A DNA stretch of 39,213 bases from Pseudomonadota bacterium (GTDB lineage: Bacteria > Pseudomonadota > Alphaproteobacteria > Rhizobiales > Methylopilaceae), in NCBI GenBank assembly GCA_023388965.1, contig JAEWFF010000050.1, forward strand, positions 1 through 39,213, written 5' to 3'. The notes under the pieces are model-generated. The model saw only the letters and a program-made list of their open reading frames with translations. It did no database searches and had not been told where the DNA came from. The first letter of the stretch is position 1; every line of letters starts with the position of its first letter. The position numbers and the translations under genes are program-made. Below, piece after piece: positions 7,379 to 16,029 of the stretch.

Positions 7379-7896
7379 GCGAGTTCGTTCATCAGCGCGC
7401 GGCCTTTCGGCCATGAGCCGAGCGCGCTGTCGGCATTGATATGCCCCAACGCCCCGGCATTGACGAAGCGCGCGCCCCAGGCGCGCGCAAACGCTTCCGA
7501 GCGTGCAAGATCGGCGTAAGGATCGTTCGTACTGGCAACGACCGTCGCGGCGAAGGGCAGCGGCTCCATCGGCATGGGCGCGAACCGCCGGCACGATTGC
7601 GGCACATGATCGTCTGAATCCACATCGGCGGGGGCGACCAGAAGCGCCGCCCTGACGGTCGCGCGTGCATGCCGCGCCCAATGCGCAACCGTCGCGCAGC
7701 CAAGGCTGTGGGCGACAAGGACCACGTCCTGCCCCGCATCCGCAACCGCCGCGTCGAGATTGGCGATCCAGTCCCGCGGATGAGGATCGTCCCAATTGTC
7801 GAGCCAGGCGCGCGCGGCCGGCAGCGCGCGTTCCCAACGGCTCATCCAGTGATCGGGCCCGCAATTGCCGAGGCCGGGAACGAGAAGAACGTTCAT
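7372..7896 (-). CDS. RBBP9/YdeN-family alpha/beta hydrolase
   Basis: This 174-aa cytoplasmic serine hydrolase is of the RBBP9/YdeN type (DUF1234). The N-terminus LLVPGLGNCGPDHW is the family hallmark. The nucleophile elbow is AHSLGC with Ser64, and the acid and base are Asp125 (ASTNDPY) and His152 (LGHINADS), so a complete triad is visible. The natural substrate of the family is unknown. The ATG overlaps the lpxB stop by four bases (ATGA), so it is translated as the last gene of the lipid A operon. That position does not show a role in lipid A, and alphaproteobacterial genomes often place it elsewhere. Confidence 0.85.
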   Translation of the reverse strand: MNVLLVPGLGNCGPDHWMSRWERALPAARAWLDNWDDPHPRDWIANLDAAVADAGQDVVLVAHSLGCATVAHWARHARATVRAALLVAPADVDSDDHVPQSCRRFAPMPMEPLPFAATVVASTNDPYADLARSEAFARAWGARFVNAGALGHINADSALGSWPKGRALMNELAR

Positions 7897-9056
7897 GTCC
7901 TTACCTTGCGCCGCGCCATATCGAACACGATGCGCGCGGCGAGCGCGCTCGGCGCTTCCGCTACCTTCATGCGCGCGTCCAGCGTTTCGAGCGCCTTCAA
8001 CTGCGCGCGTCGCTCCGGCGTATCGGCAAGAAGCGGCAGGAAGGCCGTAACGATATTGTCCACCGTCGCCGCCTCAGCGGCGAATTCGGGGATCGCGCGT
8101 TCGTCCAGAATGAGATTTGGCAGAAGTATGTGCGCGGCCGTGATCGTTACGAAACGGCGCAGGAGATTGACGAAAGGCTCGACCGCGTAAACGCCGACCA
8201 TCGGAATGCCGGAGACGGCAAGTTCCAGCGTTGCCGTGCCGGATGCGGCGAGCGCCGTATTGGCGGCGCGCATGGCGGCGAGTTTTTCTGCTTCGCCCTC
8301 CACAATGCGCGGCGCGACCGGCCAGTCCGCCGAGAGCGCGTGGATCTCGGGCCGCAGGCCGGGCGCGGACGGAATCGTCACTTTGAGATCGGGAACCTGT
8401 GCCACGGCCGTACGCAGCACCTTGCCGAACAAAGGCATGTGGCGGCGAATGACGGATATCCGGCTTCCGGGCAGGACGATGAGATCGACGCCTTCCGAAA
8501 TCGGCTTTCGCTCCCCGTCCGTCGGACGGAATTCGGCGAAACGCTCGACCAGAGGATGCCCGACATAGGTACATATCGGACCGCCAAGCCGCGCATGCGC
8601 GGCCGGCTCGAACGGCAGCAGCGCGAGAACATGATCGACATAGGCCCGCATTTTCGCGGCCCGTCCCGGACGCCAGGCCCAGACCGAGGGCGACACATAA
8701 TCGACGACGGGGATGTCGGGGCGCCGGATGCGGACCGCTGCCGCCACGCGATGGGTAAAATCCGGACTGTCGATAATGACCAGGACATCAGGCGGCTGGG
8801 CGAGCACGGCCTCGACCACATCGCGGATGCGGCGGCGCAGCAAAGGCAGGCGCTTCAGAACCGCGCCGAACCCCATGACGGCGATATCCTCCATTGGGAA
8901 AAGGCTCGAGAGCCCCTCAACCTCCATGCGCGGCCCGCCGACGCCCCGCATCACCACGCCGGGCGCCTGTTCGCGCAAAGCGCGCATGAGCTTGAAGCCG
9001 AGCTGATCGCCTGAATGCTCGCCGGCCAGGATGAAGATATCGGGCGCGCGGGTCAT
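7893..9056 (-). CDS. lpxB: Lipid-A-disaccharide synthase
   Basis: This 387-aa GT19 glycosyltransferase joins UDP-2,3-diacylglucosamine to lipid X to make the tetraacyl disaccharide core of lipid A at the inner face of the inner membrane. The N-terminus IFILAGEHSGDQLG is the family motif, followed by MGFGAVLKRLP, IDSPDFTHRVA and VSPSVWAWRPGRAAKM, and later LPGSR and GTATLELAVSGIPMVGVY, which form the UDP-binding side. It starts by an ATGA overlap with lpxI and ends in an ATGA overlap with the hydrolase gene, so translation is coupled along lpxI-lpxB. Confidence 0.96.
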   Translation of the reverse strand: MTRAPDIFILAGEHSGDQLGFKLMRALREQAPGVVMRGVGGPRMEVEGLSSLFPMEDIAVMGFGAVLKRLPLLRRRIRDVVEAVLAQPPDVLVIIDSPDFTHRVAAAVRIRRPDIPVVDYVSPSVWAWRPGRAAKMRAYVDHVLALLPFEPAAHARLGGPICTYVGHPLVERFAEFRPTDGERKPISEGVDLIVLPGSRISVIRRHMPLFGKVLRTAVAQVPDLKVTIPSAPGLRPEIHALSADWPVAPRIVEGEAEKLAAMRAANTALAASGTATLELAVSGIPMVGVYAVEPFVNLLRRFVTITAAHILLPNLILDERAIPEFAAEAATVDNIVTAFLPLLADTPERRAQLKALETLDARMKVAEAPSALAARIVFDMARRKVRT

Positions 9057-9886
9057 GCGGCGGCGTCCATACCGAGAACGAAAACGCCTTCCCGGTCGGC
9101 AGCCGCGACAAGGGCCGGAACATCCGGCGTCATGACCTCGCCGGCTACGACCGCGATGCCGGACAGGCCGGCGGCCTTGACGCGCGCGACCGTTTCGGGA
9201 CCGATTGCCGGCGTATCCAGCCGCAATTCCTGCCCGCGCCGCGCGGCCTTCACGAACACGCAGCGCGCGGACGGCACCTTGACGAGCCCGTCCTCACACA
9301 TGGCGGCGACACGCTCCAGCATGAGGTCCGTGCCCTCGGCGGCCTCCACGGCGATGACGCGGCGACCGGCGACGACTAGACCCTGCCCGACCTCGTACGG
9401 ACCGAGCGCACCGAGCACATCGAAGCCGAACCGCGCGGCCTCCAGCGCATGTGCGGACGGCTCGTGGCTTCCCAACGTCCCGACGGGCAGGATGAGGCCG
9501 GGCGCGATATCGGGAACGCCGCGCAAGATGAGCCCTTCGCGGTCGAGCTCACGCGTGAGGACGCGCAGCATGCCGTCATCGCCCGCGCCGAGCGCACCAA
9601 GCATCGCGCGGACGAAACGCAGATCGGGAATGAAATCGAGCCCGAAGGACGGGCGCGGCACCGCCCCGACAAACGCGACTTCCCGCGCCCCCGCCTCGCG
9701 GATCAGCCGGAACATGCGGGAAACGCGGCCCATGCCGGCCCAGGCATGCGGATAACGCGCAATGGCGGTATCCGCCGCACCGCGAATACCGATCAGGAAA
9801 AGCTGGCGCCCCTCGGCCGCCGCGGCATCGGCGACCGCCAGAGGAAAGGCCCCGGAGCCGCAGACGAGCGCGAGCGGCGCCGTCAT
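9053..9886 (-). CDS. lpxI: UDP-2,3-diacylglucosamine diphosphatase LpxI
   Basis: This 277-aa enzyme hydrolyses UDP-2,3-diacylglucosamine to lipid X and UMP. It is the LpxI (DUF1009) type that replaces LpxH in alphaproteobacteria. The N-terminal domain starts LALVCGSGAFPLAVADAA. The C-terminal catalytic domain carries AAEGTDLMLER and LRLDTPAIGPETV, whose Asp224 is the probable catalytic aspartate of the family. The ATG at 9886 shares one base with the lpxA stop (TAATG); an upstream in-frame start at 9916 would lie inside lpxA and lacks homology. The LpxI-for-LpxH choice is itself a marker of an alphaproteobacterial origin. Confidence 0.93.
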   Translation of the reverse strand: MTAPLALVCGSGAFPLAVADAAAAEGRQLFLIGIRGAADTAIARYPHAWAGMGRVSRMFRLIREAGAREVAFVGAVPRPSFGLDFIPDLRFVRAMLGALGAGDDGMLRVLTRELDREGLILRGVPDIAPGLILPVGTLGSHEPSAHALEAARFGFDVLGALGPYEVGQGLVVAGRRVIAVEAAEGTDLMLERVAAMCEDGLVKVPSARCVFVKAARRGQELRLDTPAIGPETVARVKAAGLSGIAVVAGEVMTPDVPALVAAADREGVFVLGMDAAA

Positions 9887-10686
9887 TACACGCCGCCGGT
9901 TCCGCGCGGAAGGCACAGCGCGCGATCGCCCGCGCCGCGCAGAAACTCGATCACGGTGCCGACGAGAGAGCTCGCCGCGAACTCGCTGGCGACCTCGTCC
10001 ACCCGCTCCTTCAGCGTGCCCTCTTCGGCGAAGAGGAGCCTGTAGGCACGGCGCAGCGCGTTGATGTCGTCGCGCTCGAAATTGCGGCGGCGCAGGCCGA
10101 CGAGATTGAGCCCGGCAAGATGCGCGCGGTTGCCGGTCGCCATGCCGAACGGTATGAGATCGCCCTCAAGGCCCGTCAGGCCGCCGACAAAGGCATGTGC
10201 GCCGACGCGCGCGAACTGGATGACCGCGGCGCCACCGCCCATGATGACGAAATCGCCGATCGAGACGTGCCCGGCCAGCATGACATTGTTCGACAGGATG
10301 ACATTGCTGCCGACCGTGCAATCATGGCCGACATGCGAATTGGCGAGGAAGGCGCAGCGGTCGCCGACCACGGTTTTCATGCCGCCGCCTTCGGTGCCGG
10401 GATTCATCGTGACGCCTTCGCGGATCAGGCAATCCTCGCCGATCGAGAGCGTCGAGGGCTCGCCCCTGTATTTCAGATCCTGCGGCGCATGGCCGAGCGA
10501 GGCGAACGGGTAAATACGCGCGCGGGCGCCGATCTTGGTGCGGCCCGCGACCACGACATGCGAGTGAAGCGCGCTGCCATCGCCGATCTCGACATGCGGA
10601 CCGATATGGCAAAGCGGGCCGATGGTGACATCGGCGCCGATGCGGGCGCCGTCCTCGACAATCGCCGTTGGATGTATTGTCGCCAT
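9886..10686 (-). CDS. lpxA: UDP-N-acetylglucosamine acyltransferase
   Basis: This 266-aa trimeric left-handed beta-helix enzyme makes the first lipid A step, moving an R-3-hydroxyacyl chain from acyl carrier protein to the 3-OH of UDP-GlcNAc. Hexapeptide repeats run from IHPTAIVEDGARIGADVTIG onward. The catalytic His121 lies in HVGHDCTVG, and the C-terminal helical part is LRRRNFERDDINALRRAYRLLF. The ATG at 10686 is chosen because the IHPTAIV start is conserved; the frame extends to 10746 inside fabZ. It follows fabZ by four bases and runs into lpxI with a TAATG overlap. Confidence 0.96.
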   Translation of the reverse strand: MATIHPTAIVEDGARIGADVTIGPLCHIGPHVEIGDGSALHSHVVVAGRTKIGARARIYPFASLGHAPQDLKYRGEPSTLSIGEDCLIREGVTMNPGTEGGGMKTVVGDRCAFLANSHVGHDCTVGSNVILSNNVMLAGHVSIGDFVIMGGGAAVIQFARVGAHAFVGGLTGLEGDLIPFGMATGNRAHLAGLNLVGLRRRNFERDDINALRRAYRLLFAEEGTLKERVDEVASEFAASSLVGTVIEFLRGAGDRALCLPRGTGGV

Positions 10687-10690
10687 ACGA

Positions 10691-11158
10691 TCAGCGCTCG
10701 GCCAGCATCGCCGACACATTGGCTTCGGCGACGATCTGACCGTCAACCTTGGCCTCGCCGCGATACCACCAGATGCCGCGGCGCGAGCGGACCTTCTTCA
10801 GATGATATTCGAGCCGGTCGCCCGGCACGACAGGCTTGCGGAATTTCGCATTGTCGATCGTCACGAAATAGACGGTCTGCGGCTTGTCGGCCTTGTGGCC
10901 GTGAATGGCCAGCGCGCCGGCCGTCTGCGTCAGGCCCTCGATGATGAGGACGCCCGGCATGATCGGCTTTCCGGGGAAATGGCCCTGGAAATGCGGCTCG
11001 TTGTAGGTGACGTTCTTGATGCCGATGCAGCTCTCGTCGCCGTCCATATCGATGATGCGGTCGACCAGAAGCAGCGGATAGCGATGTGGCAGGAGCTGCA
11101 AAATCTGCTCGATGCCGATGCAATCGAGTTCCCCCGTGCGGGGCGCCTCTTGCGTCAC
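10691..11158 (-). CDS. fabZ: 3-hydroxyacyl-ACP dehydratase FabZ
   Basis: This 155-aa hot-dog-fold enzyme dehydrates 3-hydroxyacyl-ACP in fatty acid elongation. It competes with LpxA and LpxD for the same hydroxyacyl-ACP, which explains its place between their genes. The active site is His60 (FQGHFPGKPIMPG) with Glu74 (LIIEGLTQT), and LLPHRYPLLLVDR at the N-terminus is typical. The start is a GTG at 11158 that overlaps the lpxD stop (GTGA). Translational coupling would keep fatty-acid and lipid A synthesis in step. Confidence 0.96.
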   Translation of the reverse strand: MTQEAPRTGELDCIGIEQILQLLPHRYPLLLVDRIIDMDGDESCIGIKNVTYNEPHFQGHFPGKPIMPGVLIIEGLTQTAGALAIHGHKADKPQTVYFVTIDNAKFRKPVVPGDRLEYHLKKVRSRRGIWWYRGEAKVDGQIVAEANVSAMLAER

Positions 11159-12207
11159 GTCCTGTCCTCCTCACTCTTCGGCCCGCCGCGCGTCAGCTTG
11201 CGGACCAGTGCGGTTTCCCGCAGCCATTCGCGCATGGGCTGGGCCGGGAAGCCGGCCCATTTCGCCCGCGCCGGAACATCGCGCGTCAGCCCCGCGCGCG
11301 CCGCGATCTGCGCGCCGTCGCCGACCTCGATATGCCCGACAGTACCGACCTGCCCGCCCATCACGACAAAATCTCCGACCGTCACGCTGCCGGAAATCCC
11401 CGTCTGGGAGACGATGACGCAATGGCGACCAAGGAGCGTGTTGTGCGCGATCTGCACCAGATTGTCGATCTTGCTGCCTTCCCCGACGATCGTGTCGCGG
11501 GTCGAGCCCCGGTCCACGCAGGTCGAGGCGCCGATCTCGACATCGTCCTGAATGATGACACGGCCAGTCTGCGGCACTTTCAGATGCCCTTTCGGCCCCA
11601 TGGCGAAGCCGAAACCGTCCTGCCCGATCCGCGCGCCAGCATGGAGAATGACGCGGTTGCCGACGAGCGCGTGAACGAGCGTGGCGCCGGGGCCGATGGA
11701 ACAGTCGCGGCCGATGCGTACGTCGGGACCAATGACGGCATTGGCGGCGATCACACTGCCGGCACCGATCTCGGCGCGGGCGCCGATGACCGCGCCGGGA
11801 TCGACTGTCACGCCCGCCTCCAGCCGTGCCTCGGGATGCACGAAGGCGCCGGGCGCGACGCCAGAGCCGCCGAAGATCGAGCCGGGACGCACGGCGGCCG
11901 GATAGAACAGCGCAAGGGCTTTGGCGAAGGCACGATACGGATCGTCCGCGATCAGCAGCGCCAGCCCTTCAGGGGCGGAGTCCGCGAAGGACGGTGCGAC
12001 GAAGCAGGCCCCGGCCAGCGTTGCGCGAAAAGCGTCCGCATAAGCGGCATTGTCGAGAAATGCGAGATCGTCCGGTCCGGCGCGCTCGAGCGGCGCGACG
12101 CCGGAAACGAGCCGCCCGCCATCGCCCTTCAGTTCGACGGATGTTGCCGCCGCAATCTCCGCAAGCGTGTGCGGGCGCGGCGGCGCGAAGAAATGAGGAT
12201 CAGACAT
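11155..12207 (-). CDS. lpxD: UDP-3-O-acylglucosamine N-acyltransferase
   Basis: This 350-aa enzyme adds the second hydroxyacyl chain, at the amino group, in lipid A synthesis. An N-terminal uridine-binding domain (about 1-105, with LEDLAF-like PDDLAFLDN) is followed by a hexapeptide beta-helix. The catalytic His255 lies in NLVQIAHNTLLG. The C-terminal helix (residues about 315-350) is typical of LpxD. The ATG is at 12207. The 54-bp gap to bamA contains a short GC hairpin. The periplasmic chaperone gene skp, which sits between bamA and lpxD in enterobacteria, is absent here. Confidence 0.96.
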   Translation of the reverse strand: MSDPHFFAPPRPHTLAEIAAATSVELKGDGGRLVSGVAPLERAGPDDLAFLDNAAYADAFRATLAGACFVAPSFADSAPEGLALLIADDPYRAFAKALALFYPAAVRPGSIFGGSGVAPGAFVHPEARLEAGVTVDPGAVIGARAEIGAGSVIAANAVIGPDVRIGRDCSIGPGATLVHALVGNRVILHAGARIGQDGFGFAMGPKGHLKVPQTGRVIIQDDVEIGASTCVDRGSTRDTIVGEGSKIDNLVQIAHNTLLGRHCVIVSQTGISGSVTVGDFVVMGGQVGTVGHIEVGDGAQIAARAGLTRDVPARAKWAGFPAQPMREWLRETALVRKLTRGGPKSEEDRT

Positions 12208-12261
12208 CGGACAGGCCCAAGATGAGGCCGGCCGAGCAGCCGGCCGACGCGGGCAGATCTA

Positions 12262-14694
12262 TCAGAACCGGCCGCCGCCCGAGAAGCGGAACGCCTGCTC
12301 TTCGTCGTCATCGTCCTTGCTGAGGACGAAGGCGTAGTCGAAGCGCAGCGGGCCCATGGGCGATTGCCACAGCAGAGACAGACCGACCGAGGAACGTATA
12401 TCGCCACTGTCGCCGACGACGTTGATCGCCTCACCACCGCATGGATTGCAGCCTTCGTAATTCATAAGCGTACCGACATCGGCAAACACCGCGCCCTTGA
12501 GGCCGATCTCCTTGGGAATGCCTGGCAGCGGGAACAGGACTTCAGCCGTACCGCCGACGTAAAGCGTGCCGCCAAGAGCATCTCCGGTCAGGGCGTCGCG
12601 CGGACCGATACCGCTCGACTCGAAGCCGCGCACCAGATCGGGGCCCTTGTTGAAATGATCGAGGATCATGAGGTCATTGTTGCCCCAACCCCAGACATGG
12701 CCTGCCTGGGCGCGCAGCATGCCGACCATCTCGCCCGGCAGTTCGTGATAGTAGCGGCCGTCGAAGGTCGTGCGCAGGAATTCGGAATCGCCACCAATGC
12801 CGGCGAAGTCCTGACGGAACTCAAGGCGCAGGCCTTCCCGCGGATTCTGGATGTTGTCGAGCGAATTGTAGACGAAGGAATAGCCCGCCTGAGAGGTAAG
12901 CGTCCTGCCTCGTGCGTCGGCCTCTTTCAGCGCTACGGACGCTTCGCCTCCGTAAAGACCATTGTCCAAAACGCCGTTACCATCCGCATCGCAGGGTGTA
13001 GGTACACCGTTATTAATCAAAGGATAACGCAATGTACTGCAGCCGTCCTTAAGCTCCGGGCTCAACGTAACTTCGCGCTGATAGATCTGGTAGTTGACGC
13101 CGAAGGTCAGCGGATCGGTGATCGGGAAGCCGAGACGCAGCCCGCCACCAAGCGTTTCGAGATCGTAGCTCTGGGAGTTCGAGGCGGAACGGTCCTTCCA
13201 GTAGATATCGAAGCCGGCCGAGATGCGGCGGCCGAGGAAGTATGGATCGGTGAAGCCGAAGTCGAAGCCCTTCGTCCTCTCTCCGAACGTCGCGCCGATC
13301 TTGGCGTAATAGCCGCGGCCGAGCAGATTCCTTTCCGCGAGCGAGACTTCGCCGATAAAGCCGTCGGCGGTCGAATAGCCGCCGGCGACGGAGAATTCGC
13401 CGGTGGGCTGATCTTCGACATCGACATTGATAATGACGCGGTCGGGCGCCGAGCCGGGCTCGGACGAGATGCGGACACCCTTGAAGAAACCGAGACGGTT
13501 CAGGCGGCGTTCGGCGCGGTTGACGAGCGCATGGTTGTAGGCATCGCCCTCGGCGATGTCGAATTCGCGGCGGATGACGTAATCGCGCGTGCGGGTGTTG
13601 CCGCGGATATTGATGCGCTCGACATAGGCGCGCGCGCCCTCCTCGACGGAATAGACGACGTCGACGGTGTGGCTCTCGTAATCGCGCGAGCCGCGCGGGC
13701 GCACCTGCGCGAAGGCATAGCCGGAATTGGCCAGTTCCAGCGACATGGCCTCGACGGTCTTTTCAACCTGCGTGGCGCTGTAGACGTCCCCCGAGCCGCC
13801 CTCGATATTGTTGCGCAGCGTATTGGCATCGACCGCCGCGACCGTGGATTCAACATCGACCGTGCCGAAGCGGTAGACCGCGCCTTCCTCGACCGTCACT
13901 GTAATGACGAAGGAATTGCCCTCGGCATTGTAATTGACCTCGGACGAGACGACGCGGAAGTCGGCATAGCCCTTGTTGAGGTAGAAGCGGCGGACCAGTT
14001 CGAGGTCGGCCATCAACCGGTCCGGATCGTAGACGTCGGACGTCTTCAGCCAGCTCAGGAAGTTCGACTCGCTCGTCGTCATCTCGTCGCGCAGGCGGCT
14101 GTCCGAGAACGCCTCGTTGCCGACGAATTCGATTTCGGAAATCTCGCTCTTCTTGTCTTCGTTGATGACGAAGATGAGATCGACGCGGCCGTTGGGGCGC
14201 GAAATGATCTGCGGCTCGACGGTCGCGTTGTAGCGGCCGGAGCGGCGATAGACTTCGAGCAGGCGCTGCACGTCGCGCTGGACGAGCGCCTGGCTGAACG
14301 GGCCGCGCGATTTGGACTGGACCTCTGCCTCGAGGACCGCGTCCTTCATCTTGCGGTTGCCCTCGAAATAGACGCGGTTGATGACCGAGTTCTCGACCAC
14401 GGTGACGATCAGTCCGCCATTGCCGGGCGTGACCCGCACGTCCTCGAACAGGCCGGTGGCGTAGAGTTCCTTGACCGCTTCGTCGATCTGATCGCGGCTC
14501 ATGCGCTGGCCGGGCGCGGCGGCAAAGTGCGCCCGCACGGCGTCGGCCTCGACGCGGCTGTTGCCGCGCACGGTGATGTTCTGGGCGAAGGCAGGCGTCG
14601 AGGTCAGGACGACGGCGCCGCCGAGCACGAAAAGCCCGGCTGCGACCAGGAAGGCCGCACTCACTCGTCCGAACGCGCGATACGCAAAAGTCAT
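12262..14694 (-). CDS. bamA: Outer membrane protein assembly factor BamA
   Basis: This 810-aa Omp85 protein is the central subunit of the BAM complex, which inserts beta-barrel proteins into the outer membrane. A Sec signal peptide (hydrophobic core about 14-32, cleavage after AFA-Q) is followed by five POTRA domains (from NITVRGNSRVEADAV to about residue 420) and a C-terminal 16-stranded barrel. The protein ends in Phe (SGGGRF), the usual beta-signal. The ATG at 14694 is chosen for the signal peptide and the AGGGTGGGGA site before it. An external-loop region holds Cys552 and Cys568 followed by DADGNGVLDNG (569-579), less GC-rich than its surroundings. It follows rseP after 166 bp. Confidence 0.96.
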   Translation of the reverse strand: MTFAYRAFGRVSAAFLVAAGLFVLGGAVVLTSTPAFAQNITVRGNSRVEADAVRAHFAAAPGQRMSRDQIDEAVKELYATGLFEDVRVTPGNGGLIVTVVENSVINRVYFEGNRKMKDAVLEAEVQSKSRGPFSQALVQRDVQRLLEVYRRSGRYNATVEPQIISRPNGRVDLIFVINEDKKSEISEIEFVGNEAFSDSRLRDEMTTSESNFLSWLKTSDVYDPDRLMADLELVRRFYLNKGYADFRVVSSEVNYNAEGNSFVITVTVEEGAVYRFGTVDVESTVAAVDANTLRNNIEGGSGDVYSATQVEKTVEAMSLELANSGYAFAQVRPRGSRDYESHTVDVVYSVEEGARAYVERINIRGNTRTRDYVIRREFDIAEGDAYNHALVNRAERRLNRLGFFKGVRISSEPGSAPDRVIINVDVEDQPTGEFSVAGGYSTADGFIGEVSLAERNLLGRGYYAKIGATFGERTKGFDFGFTDPYFLGRRISAGFDIYWKDRSASNSQSYDLETLGGGLRLGFPITDPLTFGVNYQIYQREVTLSPELKDGCSTLRYPLINNGVPTPCDADGNGVLDNGLYGGEASVALKEADARGRTLTSQAGYSFVYNSLDNIQNPREGLRLEFRQDFAGIGGDSEFLRTTFDGRYYHELPGEMVGMLRAQAGHVWGWGNNDLMILDHFNKGPDLVRGFESSGIGPRDALTGDALGGTLYVGGTAEVLFPLPGIPKEIGLKGAVFADVGTLMNYEGCNPCGGEAINVVGDSGDIRSSVGLSLLWQSPMGPLRFDYAFVLSKDDDDEEQAFRFSGGGRF

Positions 14695-14860
14695 GGGGTC
14701 CCCACCCTCAAAGTCCGCCGGGTCCCCGCCCAGCAGACGGAATCTCACCTGTAAGTCCACTAGGTCTTAACCGGATTCCCGTGTGCCGCAACGAAATTTT
14801 GCTTCCCGTACCAGCCTTTCGGGCGACCCCGTTGCCTCCAAGCCACGGGGGCCGGCCCGG

Positions 14861-16003
14861 TCAGAGGGCGGTCAAGTGCAAAATGTCGTTCCAGGTTGCG
14901 AAAAGCATCAGGCTCAAAACCAGCGCAATCCCGATCCGGAACCCGAATTCCTGGGCTTTTTCGCTGAGCGGACGGCCTCTTAGCGCCTCGATGGCGTAAT
15001 AAAGCAGATGCCCGCCATCGAGCAGCGGGATCGGAAACAGGTTCAGAAGCCCGATCGACACCGACAGGACGGCGGTCAGGTTGATCAGGACCTCGAAGCC
15101 GAGCTGGGCCGCCTGCCCCGAAACCTGGGCGATGCGGATGGGGCCGGACAATTGATCCGCCGATTCGCGGCCGGTCACGACCCCGCCGAGATAGGCGAAG
15201 GTGCGCTCGACGACGAACCAGGTCTCGCTGACGCCGGCCGCCAGCGCCTGCGGCAGATTGTAGGTCCGCTGCCGGACGCCGCCCCCGGATGCCTGATCGC
15301 GCGAAATGCCGAGCACGCCGATGCGCTGCTTCTGACCGAAGGCGTCCTCGAGTTCCTGGCGGCGCGGGGTCGCGGTCAGGCCGATGACATCCTCACCGCG
15401 CCGGATGCGGAACTGCAGCGGCGCCTCGGCGCTGAGGCGCACGATGCGCTGCATGTCCGAGAAGCTTTCGATCTGCGTCCCATCGATGGACAGGATGACG
15501 TCCTGCGGCTGGAAGCCGGCCTCGGCGGCGGCGCTGTCCGGCTGCACGGCATCGACGCGCGCCTCGGTGATCGGCTTGCCGAGGAAGAAGAACATTCCCG
15601 CAAACAGCACGATGGTCAGCAGGAAATTGGCGATGGGCCCGGCGGCCACAATGGCCGCGCGCTTCCTGACCGGCTGGCCGAAGAAGCTGATGCGCCGCTC
15701 GGCCTCGGCCATGGTCGAAATCTGCTCGCGTGCCGGCGCGCTGGCGGCGTTCTCATCGCCGTAGAACTTCACATAACCGCCGAGCGGAACGGCGGCGATG
15801 CGCCAGCGCGTGCCGTGCCTGTCCATACGATGCCAAAGCTCGGGGCCGAAGCCGATGGAGAAGGTGAGCACGCGCACGCCGCACCAGCGCGCGACGAGAA
15901 AGTGCCCCATTTCGTGGATGAAGATGACGACCGTCAGCACCGCGATATAGGGCAGCGCGTAAATCAGTACGGACGAGCCGAATTGGGCGATATCGTTCAG
16001 CAT
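14861..16003 (-). CDS. rseP: Site-2 intramembrane zinc protease RseP
   Basis: This 380-aa inner-membrane metalloprotease performs regulated intramembrane proteolysis, in other bacteria cutting anti-sigma factors and signal-peptide remnants. The zinc site is HEMGH (residues 30-34) in the first membrane helix together with Asp329 in FPIPLLDGGHLL. A single PDZ domain (about 150-220, with AAEAGFQPQDVILSIDG) lies between, whereas E. coli RseP has two. The Caulobacter relative is MmpA. It sits between dxr (26 bp) and bamA, the order found in many Proteobacteria. Confidence 0.95.
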   Translation of the reverse strand: MLNDIAQFGSSVLIYALPYIAVLTVVIFIHEMGHFLVARWCGVRVLTFSIGFGPELWHRMDRHGTRWRIAAVPLGGYVKFYGDENAASAPAREQISTMAEAERRISFFGQPVRKRAAIVAAGPIANFLLTIVLFAGMFFFLGKPITEARVDAVQPDSAAAEAGFQPQDVILSIDGTQIESFSDMQRIVRLSAEAPLQFRIRRGEDVIGLTATPRRQELEDAFGQKQRIGVLGISRDQASGGGVRQRTYNLPQALAAGVSETWFVVERTFAYLGGVVTGRESADQLSGPIRIAQVSGQAAQLGFEVLINLTAVLSVSIGLLNLFPIPLLDGGHLLYYAIEALRGRPLSEKAQEFGFRIGIALVLSLMLFATWNDILHLTAL

Positions 16004-16029
16004 GAAACAGAGGTTCCGTCAGACGCGGA

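Noticed and set aside
12364..14754. A 796-codon open frame on the plus strand, opposite bamA
   Set aside because: It mirrors bamA in a GC-rich genome where antisense frames stay open by codon bias. It has no domain, no ribosome-binding site and a composition typical of a shadow frame.
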